Both the position numbers and the translations under genes were made by a program. DNA of 64,000 nt from NCBI RefSeq assembly GCF_000002995.4, contig NW_025062475.1, positions 6,080,187 through 6,144,186 of the forward strand, given 5' to 3'. This document shows, piece by piece, positions 40,801 through 52,800 of the stretch. The stretch comes from Brugia malayi (Eukaryota > Nematoda > Chromadorea > Rhabditida > Onchocercidae). A model generated the notes under the pieces. It did not search any database. It saw only the letters and a list, made by a program, of their open reading frames with translations, and was not told the DNA's origin. Every line of letters starts with the position of its first letter. Position 1 is the first letter of the stretch.

Positions 40801-43800
40801 GAACTCTCATGAATGATAAGTAGAACCAGCAATTTCCTCTTACGAATATGCGAATTTAAATTATCATAGTTGCATTTTGATCTAATCATTTTGGGCGTGA
40901 ATCTTTCATTGTGACAGAAATTTCAGAACTTTCGGATGTTTTTTTTTCATTGGTTTCAATGGATAATTTATCTGATTTTCCGTTTTCCGTGAAACAAGAA
41001 AGTGGACAAATTGTTGTGAACAGTGTGCTGGATTATGAGAAAGTTTGTTTTAAATTGAAATTCTTGTTAGAACTGGATGGATTAAATAGAACATTTAATC
41101 TTCAATATCATTGGAGCGATATTTCTGCCGTATTAAGTGCTCTGTGATTCCTCATATTGAAAGGAATCTTTGAATCGAACTATGTTGATTTTTGAATTGA
41201 ACCAACCGGAATGTGCTCCAATTATGAGCAAGACGGACGGTGCCTCCCTCTGATTGTTTTCCTCATTCTTCCGATTCCTCTTAATGATGTGATATATCTT
41301 CTGTGCTTTCAGAAGTCTCTGAGAGAGCATTCAGTACCAGATTTGTAAATTGAAAAAAAAAAAAAAAATGTACTGCACCATCAAGATTAGCAGAGATAAG
41401 TAAACCGATTTTCTACATGTCACAAGCATTTGTGTTTACACCACAAGTTCCTACGTATACACACGCTTTCCTCATGAGATACACACTTTAATCGTTTAAG
41501 AAGTTGGAATATAAAGAAGTATGAAATTTTCATCTTGTTCTTTTCAGACACGCGAAATACGCTTCTTGGTGAGTTTGCACTCACAGAGACAACTTAACGC
41601 AAAGGCTGTTTCTTTGGTGACAGTAAGAATAACGGATGTAAATGATAACAAGCCACGCTTTGAAATTACCTCCGAACGTGTCGTTATTTCGGAAGATTTG
41701 CCAATTGGAAGCAGTATTACGATTATTAGAGCAGTAGATGAGGATGCTGTGGGTTTGAACTCGAAAGTTCAGTATTTCTTGGAAGAGGTATTAAAATTGT
41801 TTGATTGATTTTGGATTGATTTGATGTCATATAATCTTACTCGTTTTTCTTTTTTGAATGGGAATTCTCGAAATATTTTTAAAAATCACCATATTTTTAT
41901 TTAGTCTATCAAGCTTGTATTCTTTGTCCGATTTTAGGGCAATAACAGTAGTACTTTTAAATTGGACCAAGAAACAGGTTGGCTTTCACTGTTTAAAGAA
42001 GTTGACAGAGAGGTAATAGAAGAGTATGCGCTAATAGTTAATGCTCGAGATGGAGGTGGACAAAGCACACGGAAGAAAATAACTGTTGTCCTCAAAGATG
42101 TCAATGATTCACCTCCGCAATTCTCACAGGAAACTTATTTTATTGAACAATATATGGAGGATTTAAGAGTGGGGCAGGACATTTTGCAACTTCAAGTTCA
42201 TGTAAGTAATTCTGATCATGCTGTCTTTTTTTAATTTTATTTTAATGACTTGGTTGTTTGAAACATCTGTATTCTGTCCTTTATAAGGTCATCAATTAGC
42301 TTCAGAATATTTCCAGTAATTTGCTTTAAATTGAATAATAATATTTTTTCTGCTACGTAATTGATAAAAAACAGGATCCTGATTTGTATCCCAACAATGT
42401 TACCAGTTTGTATATTATGAGAGGCAACGAACATGGAATCTTTGGATTGGAAATGAACAGTCTTGTACTTCATAAACTTCCAACAGATTCAGATTCTCTT
42501 GAGTCGCATCTTTTGATACTTGCACACGACGGAAAGTACACAGCAACAGCTGAAGTTGTGGTACGCAGTTATGAATATTAGTTTTACTCCTTTTTTTTTC
42601 TATCAGATGAATAAATTTACTAAATTCCATTTTTTCATTTAATTGGTTGTTTTATTTATAATTTCTAATTTGCATACCATTGTTTTATTTGTAATTTTCA
42701 CTAATTTGCATACCACTGTTTTATTAACAATTTCTAATTTGCATATCCAGATGCCGCAGTATTTAAATACTTAATCTTTCAGAATAGACAAAATTTAAGA
42801 AAGATAAGGTGTTAGAAAGATAAAGTGTTACAATCGATTTACACACAGTCAGATTTTCATGAAACGATTGTTTAATAACTACCGTCTTAATTGTTTTAAT
42901 TGAAATTACTGACCTTGTTGATTAAATGTCTCACATTTATCGTTGCAGGTGAAATTGCTGTCAAATTTTTCACAGTTTCAATGTGAACCGAGAGAAATCC
43001 TTAGAAATATAACAGAAGATTCACCAACTGGCACTATTATTAAAATGGGATATCAGAAAGTGCGGAAATCGTTACGCTTCTATCTTACCGGATCGGAATC
43101 AAACTTGTTTGCTGTTGAAAACAGCGGAACAGTAGTTGTTCGTGACCAACTTAGTTCACATATTTCAAATCAGGTTTATTTTTTTTGGTTCTTCTTTCTT
43201 TTTTTTGTAACATGATGAATCGATTTTCAATATCGTATGTCTTTTTTAAATTACACGATTTACCAATTTACTTGTCCAAGTGAATGATGGAACTGACTTT
43301 GCATCCGATTAGCGAGCAAATTTTCAGGTCGAGCTGTTTCTTCGGGCGGAAAGTCCAGAAAGCTTATGCATTCAGCGCATAATTGTTAAAATTGAAAGAA
43401 CAAGTAAAGGCAGAGTTACGTTTACGCAGCCTGTTTTTTACGGTATGGTTCGAGAAAATCGTAATGCAACGAAAGAGGAAAAAGTATTCGCAACCAGGTT
43501 TGTACTTTATGATCAGTTCATGGTCATAATTGTTACATGGTTAGAGAAAAATTTAATCCAAAATAGCAGCACATCCTATTTTATCCTATTAACCTCTTCT
43601 ATCATTAAAGGCGTAGATGTAAACAAGTGAATCTAATTTGCGATTCTTGAATGCATGTAAATATTGATGCAACTTCGCAAGTGACACGAGTTTAAATTCA
43701 TATTTGCGAAGTTTTATTAGGGCGCACGATTTATGAAAAATGGATTGATGAAGTAAAACAGACTTTATATCTTTAGATATTATTTTCCAAAATTTAGCTT

Positions 43801-46800
43801 CAGAACATTTTGAAATTTTGCAATTTACCAGTAGAACTTAAACATGCAAAACTCGAATATTAATTGAAGCTTAAATACTGTATATTATCTTTACTATTTA
43901 AAAACATATCTCATACTGTTTTATATCTTCTTAATTTTCGCTTCTGTGCACTTAGTACATCATCATTAGAAAATATGCTAAGTGAATTGCTCTAATTTGT
44001 ATAATATTTTCTGAGGTAAATTTTCTAGTTTTAAAATTCAAAAAACTATTTTCTAGACTGGAAACAACCATTGACGATCTGGATGGTATTGGTAGTGTCA
44101 CATTTAAATTTGCAAATAATAGTAATCAGTATCTGGATTTATTTGATATTGATAGCGAAACTGGTGTTATAGCAGCGATTTCTTCTCTTGACCGAGAAAT
44201 TAAGGATCAATACGACTTCTCAGTCCTAGCTGTTAGCACAGCAGGGAATAGTGCAGAAGGTTTCTATTAAAATTTGAACAAATTTGACAAGTGATTTGAT
44301 TATTAAATCAAAGTTCATCATCTAAATATCCTTATCTGCTTAATATTATCCATTACTGAAATCAAAATATGCTTGTTAAAAAAAAAGTCAGAGCACAGAA
44401 ATTTCTACTGAAATAAGAATGCTTGCTTAATCTTTGCATATATATTATAAATTACTCCAAACCAACTCGATTAAATTGAACTTCGAGTTTGTTCAATTTC
44501 TATTCTCATAGTAAATGCTCGTGTACATTACCAGCTGCTTGATTGCAGCAAAAGTAATTATTGATGTGGGTGATGTAAATGACAATGCACCTGTATTTGA
44601 ACAGAATATTTATCATCTGCGAATTGCCGAGGATGAAGCACTTGGGAAAGAGTTACTTCAGTTGAAAGCCTATGGAGGTGATGACAAGGAAATTATCAGT
44701 TACCAAATGCAGGCCTCTGATGATGTCGCTAAATATCTAAGCATTGATGCTAACAGTGGTAATTTTTTTTCTCACTCTAATCTTTAACCGATTGTCCAGA
44801 TTCATAGCCATGTTTTTGATATGAAAACGATTCCTGATGCTAGTTTTTCAGGTTTGTTGAAACTAGCTTCTGTACTGGATTTCGAAAAATTGGAAAAATT
44901 CATGGTATCTGTTATTGCAACAGATTCCGGAAAACCTCCACTAAATTCAACATGTGAAATAGATGTCGAAATTCTGGATGTAAACGATAATCCACCGCTT
45001 TTTATGCAACATATTTACCGAGCTATGGTTTTGGAGAATATGCAGCGCGGTACTAAAGTTGTGCAGGTAGTGTCATTAAATTAATGGTTCGTGCATTCCA
45101 TGTCATCCTACTGTAAATTGCCTTTGTTTTGGATCGCAGTGTTGAATTAAGTGGTAGAAAATGTCAGATGGTTAGTTAGTAAAGAGAAAATGTGGGAAGT
45201 GGAATAATTTTTTATTTTTTACTACAAGTCGTAATTTCTTCTATTCCTGTTCAGGTATTGGCAAATGATCCAGACAGTGAACATTTTGGCCGAGTATCTT
45301 ATTCGATAACAAACGATGCAGTTGGCTTCACTATCGAGGAAGATGGGTGGATTACAACCACCGAAATGCTTGATCGTGAAGTGGTGCGCTTTTGTCGCTT
45401 TACTGTCTAATTAGTTGACAGTTTTCCTTATATTTGCCATATCCAGCAGAATCAGTAGTTTACTGAAAATTTTCGAATTTTTTCTCTAAATTTGAATTAG
45501 TAATGTTTCAATTTTTAGATATTGTAATTATTTTAAAATAAATGTTAGTTATAGGAGCTAATATTATGTGTGTTTACCTATGAAGAAAGCAAAAATAGTA
45601 AAAAAATTTCGTTATTAAAATTGAATCGGGCGGTAAATCTTACAATCAATTGTATTTAGTAAAGACGATGGTTGTCATTTTGCTGTCACTACAACAGAAT
45701 TTTATTCATCAAGAACAAAACTAGTATTTTTCTCATCCTCTTACTATTTCTCAGCATCCTAGAAGCATATTTTTCGGAATTGTAGGATAATGCACAATTC
45801 CAGCAATCATAACTTCTCACTTAAAAGTTGACAGTGTAACAACTATGGTCAGTTGTATATAATGTCTAACTTTTTGCAGAAGAGTACTTATCGTTTGATA
45901 GTGAAAGCAGTGGATGGTGGTACTCCACCTCTCTCTGATTCCACAATTGTTGAGATTGAAGTTGAGGATGAGAATGATAATGCTCCCGTTTTTAAGCATT
46001 GCAATATGACTGCTGTTGTTCAGGTATTTCGTTTGTTTTTATTTAGTGAATTAACTTTATTATTATTGTTTGTCTCTTTCAAATTGTTGTTTATCTCCTT
46101 TGACATAATTAGGAGGCATCTGATCTCCAGTTGGTATTTTATCTCTTGACAATAAGGAATTAATGATATAACTAATTTTCAATATCTTCAGTAAAATAGC
46201 AACATGTCAGTGTCACTTTGCCACCACTTATCACCTTTTCTCTTTTAAGCAGTTCTCAAAACTCAAATTTAATGTTCAGAATTAATTTTCTAAGCTCACT
46301 ATCGCTTCATCCATTCTTTCATTCATAAAAAAATTTCGTTTTAGTTGTCTTTTACATTGTGCTTACATATTTATGAAAATATTTATCTTTCTTGTTTCAA
46401 TAGCTTCAGTATTTTATTCATATCATTGTTTTAGTCTTTTGATTGTTCTATCTATTTTGCTTTGTAATCCACTCAGTGCTTTTTGAAAAATTATTTGTAG
46501 TTAATACTTAAGTTTTTTCTAGGAAAGTGTTGAACCTGGACATGTTATACTGCCAATCTTCATTACTGATAACGATAAAGAACCAAATACCGGTCCGTAT
46601 AGGTTGGAAATTATTGGAGACGGTGCTTCATTATTTGCTTTTGATCGTAACCTGAACCTAATCACTACAAAACGGTTGCCACCACATGCCAAAAAAGAAG
46701 TTTATCTTTTGTCGGTATGTTTTTAAATTTCACACGATTTATTTCTTCTTTAATTTTAATTTTAGGTTTTCTGAGATCAAATGATGACAGCTTCGGTATG

Positions 46801-49800
46801 AAATTAGTAATAATATTTAAATTTATCAAAATTTGAAGAATTTCGTGCTTTATTTCTTTCAATTTTTTTTTTTATTTTTCAGGTTAAAGTTTCTGATAGA
46901 GATAATTTATCAACGGAATGCCCAATGACGTTGTTTGTTAAAGAGGAAAGTCGCCATGCACCGCAGAGCAATCCATTGAAAATTACTCTGAATACACTGA
47001 TGGGAGAATTTCTGGGTGGGATCGTAGGTAAAATCATGGCGACAGATGAAGTTAGCATTTGGTATTTAGCAAATAATCACTGATAATATCACGGGTTGTA
47101 ACGTGTAACACTCTCTCATCAGTTCTATCATGTATAACCGTTGCTAACGCAAATATGCGTCATTTTCTTAACTTATAGGACTCAACGGATATGCTGCGTT
47201 ATTCATTAGCTGATCGCGAAGCCAGTGCTAATACCATCTGGTCGAATCACCAGCATTCTAAAATTCCATTTAGTATTGATTCGGAAACAGGTGATATCAT
47301 CGGTGAAGCTGATCTTCTTGCGGGAACTTACCGTTTTAATGTTTCTGTGACCGATGGTAAATATATCGCTGTGGTGCCAGTTGTAATTGATGTAAGTGTT
47401 AGTTCACCGTAAGTTAATAAACACTGCAGTAAATAATTAGCATACTACTGCTGTTTGTGATTAGTGTTCAGTGATTCGAATACTCATACTGATTATTCAA
47501 TTTTAGGTGCTTCATATTTCCTTAAATGAAAACAAGTTTAAACTTTTTTTGCTCAGATTGAAAATAGAAAACAATACGACAAAGTGTGATTGTAAGTTCA
47601 AAAATCGTGGATCCTTCTGAAAATCATGGATTTTAGGTGATCTCAATTGACCAGGATGCATTGGATCATTCCGTAAGCGTTCGGATTCATAATCTTTTGG
47701 GAGAAACATTTTTTAACAAACACGTCAAGAATTTCATGCACTCTTTGTCTAGATTCCTGAATGTAAAACCACAAAACGTTCGGATTTTATCTGTGCAATC
47801 CACTTTGGGTAAGTTAATACTTTTCACATTGTTTGACAAACTTTTTGCTAAATGTGATGAGTTTCTGATCTTTATTCATTATTCTTACTTTACATATTAA
47901 ATATTTTTCGAATAATTTGAATATCATTTCATTTCCAATTTGCCCTGAGTTGGTCGCTTTTAAAAGTAAAACATAATCTGACATTATGTAAGTAAAAGTA
48001 ATTTAGTCCGACATCATCTTCTTGCCCGTCAGTTGAATAATAAAACGACATCAGAGCAGGACTTGGATATTCTATTCACAGTATCACGGGCTGATTCTCG
48101 TGGATATCATCGACCTAATTTCATTCGACAAAGACTTGAAGATAATGTTGCTCAATTAAGCGATGATATTGGCCGAGAGGTTTTTTAATAGTTACATTTT
48201 ATAATATCAAAATGCTTATTATAAATGTGGGTCAAATTTTGAAAAATACCCGAAAATCTTAGAAGAAAGATTATAGGTTAAGCTTCTCGATTCAACATTT
48301 CACGACCCAAAATCCGCTTTCGTAGGATAACTAAAACATAACTGGAACAATGGGACTGTCATCGTAACCCATAAGTTTCAGATGTTTCAGAAAATAATGT
48401 GTATTACGCCTTAAATTTTGCTTCCGCACTTCACCTCAAAAGAATAAAAAAAAATTCTGAAAGGGAATTTTCAGAATATTTTCACTGCGTGCGTTGGAAG
48501 GTGGAAAGTATTAATTAGTCTTTTTTTTTGTTTTCTTTCGTGGAAGATTTTCATTCCACATTAAGTTCGACTGTTTATCTTCATTAAGTTTGAACTTACG
48601 CTTTTCTTGCCATAGATTATATCAATAATAACGGAAATGTGTCGACGAGACGTATGTGCTAATGGCGAATGCAGGGATCGTTTATATTTGGATGACACTC
48701 ATAATGTCTGCTATAAGACCGATCGTCAGTCATTCAGCGCTCCTGTGCACCTCAGAACCTACGATTGTACATGCCGGACTGGTTATGCCGGGAAGCGTTG
48801 TGATATACCAGTTGATAAATGCAGTCGTGATCAGTGCACCAAGGAAGAGGTCATTTATTGTGCGTATCGTAGAGAAGATTCCATCCACCTCATTTTACTT
48901 TCTCAAATATGCTTTAGTATATATAACAGACTTGAAGTAAAATTTTAAATCTTACGTAAATTCGACGTGGTAGTACTGACCATACTTTTAATCAAAGTCA
49001 ACACTTCAAACAGCGTAAAATAGACTAATGATTGCTAATTACATTGATTAATTATTAAATGCACAGTCGTTCTGTTGTTTAATTAAACATTTACTTGTTT
49101 ACAACAAAACTGATGCTAGAGTAATGTAATTATAGATTTAGAAACTTTCAAATTTTAGAAGGCCATATAGATGAAATACTAAATCAACGTATTGTTGGAA
49201 ATTGCAGATATGCGTTCCGATGAATACAGACATTGGGTTTGATTGCATTTGCCCACCAGGCACTACTGGCGATCGTTGTGATGCGACCGTTTGCGGTAGA
49301 GATAGGCGAGAATGCAGTCAAGGTTAGTTGAAATAGACTTTTGTTTTAAAAAGTTAGCAGTAAGTGACAGTTAAAACAGATAAGTTGAATTCCTCAAAAA
49401 ATGTGCTTCAGTTGTTTTTAAATTTTCTAAATTATGTTCTATCTTCGCATTTCTTAAAAAGTTTTCTGTGCTGTTACAGGTGCGGAAATTGGAGTTGGTG
49501 GTGATGGCTTTTTCCAGATAACCGTTGCAAACTCCGTAGAACGGCGACTGGAGTTAACGATTTATTTCCGGACTACAAGTGCAGATGCAGTCATTATGTA
49601 CGGAGCTGGCAATTCAGACTTTCATACCATTGAGGTGAACAGAGACATCTCTTGCACATTTTCTTTTTTATAAAAGTTTGAAAGAAAACTACAAATTTTA
49701 GTTATCACAAGATTTGTTCGAATTTTAGGTTGAGAGACGATATGTACAATATCGCTGGAACTGCGGTACTGGACCGGGAGTAGTTCGCATTAACCAGCAG

Positions 49801-52800
49801 ACGGTTAGTGATGGCAAATGGCATTCTTTAAAAGTATCGAGAAGAAGCAGGCACGCAAAACTTGTGCTGGACGGTTTGTATGAAAAGGAAGGTGACAGTC
49901 CACAGGGTAGTGACGTCGTAAACCTTTATCGACAAGATATAAGGTAATTTTAATATTATTAACAAACTATATTTTCTAGCTGCTTCTTATTATATTTATT
50001 TTTTGTTTAGAAATCTGGTCCTTGAAAAATTTATAGAACCTCAGTAATGGTTTTCTATTTCCACTGTATTTATATTTACTTTTAGACTTACTTTTGGTGC
50101 TATGGTTACACAATCGGTCGACGATAGTACTTTCACAACGGCAAATGATCTGAAGCCAATAGTAACCAAGGGAATGATCGGTTGTTTCGGGTTTGCTTTT
50201 TGTGCCATTTCAAAATGCGATGCTATAATTCTGTCTATCTATAACAGAATAGCTTTCGTCATGACATGTAGAAATTCTCATTATTTAACATTAGTTGCCT
50301 ATAGTAATGAACCTTGAGTTTGAGTTTGGCTTAGTTACTGGGTGGATGAAGATTTATTTGAATATATGATTGAATCTTGATTTCTCCCATTGATCATTTA
50401 TCTTTTTCATCCTTTAGGAACTACACCATCAGTTTTCAAGAGTTCATGTATGTCCTTTGACTACTTTTCGTTTTCATCTTATGACCAGTTCATTCCTTCT
50501 TTCTGTTATTTATAGTCTGATGACAAAGTATGGAAGTATTTTTAGACGTATTTCTGTTGATGGTTATGAAGTATCGAAGACGAAACAGAGTCTTTATCTC
50601 TATAATACTCGTTTAAACTGTAATGCTATCGTCAGTGCTCCGTGTGCTGCAAACCCCTGTAAAAACGAGGGTACTTGTATTCCTTCCAGTGAAAAAGCTT
50701 ATGAGTAAGTTATTTTCTAATGTTTTAAGCAATCAGTATACAAAATATTGAAAATCATTTATAATTAATTGTTAGTTTACCAAAATTTCTTTCAATCATT
50801 TACTACTAGAATCTTTGGTGTATTAATATCTGCGCAAATATCTTTTGCCAGAAATCTTAGTATAATCAAATAGTTAATACCTATTAATTAATACACTTAT
50901 ATGTTTTTGCATACTTTTTTGTGATTATTTGTGGTTTGGATTCAAAATATTTTCTATTTTATCTTTCACGTTAATAACTTCAGATGTGCTTGTCCTCCCC
51001 GATATTCTGGTAGCAACTGTGAAATCGACCTAACACCGTGTGTTTCACGTCCTTGTCCTCGTGGTGTAGAATGTATCAATTTGCATAATGACTTTTACTG
51101 CAGCTGTCCACATGGCTTTACAGGGAAAACTTGCCAGTTGAGAGGTAAGTAACTCAGGTTGAGAGGTCTTATGATTTTTGGAAAGAAGATAAAGTTGCTT
51201 TTTTAATTATTTTTAAAAATACAGCAATTATTGCTTTGTATAATTTAAAAAGAAGTTGTAAATGTGTAAATATCATCCAATGGTATGTTCACGTTTTACG
51301 CACTAATTCAAGAGCAAGGAATGAAAATGACCTGTACATTATAGTGAAATATTAAGTATAGATTTATTAAGTGATTTTGATTTTTAGGAGATTGGGATCC
51401 ATGTTTGTCAAATCCTTGTGGTCATTTTGGAAGTTGTATACGCTTGCCTCATTCTGCCACTTTCATATGTAATTGTTCCCATGGATATTCAGGAACAGCT
51501 TGTAAAGGTATACAATTGCACATAAATCTGTTTTTTGGGACAGTTGCCGAATTCTTCTTTTATTATTTACCGTGTTTTTTACAAAACCAGATGAAATTAT
51601 GATAATATTAATACTAAATTTAATGTTTAATGCATAATATTAAAACCAATATTAAATTTAATGTATCATTAATAATGTAGCTATAATAATTTGTTTAAAA
51701 CAAAGTGTTTAAAACAATGAAGTGATCCAAACTTGATGCAATTACACAGATAATAAACTAAAAGAATGGTAGCTTAAAATGGAAATTGAACGGAATAAGA
51801 AATGTTGCAGATCGAATAACGGATTTGATAGCAGATGGTTGGCCATTGAATGCAATCAAGATTGCTGGCTTGATTATCGTTATATTACTTCTCATAATCT
51901 TTGCCACCCTTATTATATGCATTTATTTGCGTATTAAAAAGTTCGATCTTTTTGGCTAGACTTAGCAAATAATATAACTAATAATAATAGTAATAGTAAA
52001 TACTATAGTGAATTAATTATAATGCTACTAATAATAATGATGGATAATAATAATAGTGGATGGTGATAATAAATGGTAATAATAATGATGGTAACAATGA
52101 TAATGCATTGATAATTAATAATAATGAATGGCAGTGATTTCAAGATGCCTAACGTTGATCTCAAATTCAGCATTAGCAAATATATACACCTTTACACTTC
52201 ATTAGTTGAAGCAAACTTCATCAAAATTGTAGGAGTCGGAAATCACCGAAAGTAAGGGAAATGGAATACGAAACAAATAACTACAATCCACGAGTGTCAA
52301 TGTCGTACGAAGGTGTGTCACATGCTGGTGTGACACCAGCACCACCGTTATTTCCGCGTTTACATAATAGCAATTACGAGAAAGGCTTGCCTACAGTTCA
52401 GGTAAAGATTATAGTTCTCAATTTCTTTTCTGCAAACGATGTTTTTTGAATTGATTAGATGAGAAATCAAGTTTTAGAAGATATTTATTAATTTAAGAAT
52501 TCTTATTTCTCGAGCTGCTCAGTTGTTCAGCACTTGTGTGAATTTTTATTAAAATTACTTGGTCACTGACTATTGTTACCTTTTAAAATATAGACTTATA
52601 CCGCTAGAAAATGAAACTTTTAAAATGTCGAACAGAAGTGAACAATTATAGGTACGTCCTCTCCCAATCCATGAACGAATAAGTAGCTCTTCGATCGGAG
52701 GTGCTAGTCGATCTCCTTCGTTAGCAGGTTCGAATAGATGCAGAATTCGTTGGATCGCAGAGTCGGGATCGATAAGAAATTGTGGTTCAGAACGTTGTAT

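Noticed and set aside
48656..48940. 94-codon + strand frame overlapping the first EGF exon
   Set aside because: It is a frame-shifted shadow. The other frame carries the EGF cysteine pattern and joins both neighbouring exons in phase.
50191..50545. Open sequence between laminin G exons 67 and 68
   Set aside because: Reading through, or using an exon near 50419, breaks the laminin G C-terminus. Skipping to 50546 gives MIGCFGRISVDGYEV in phase.
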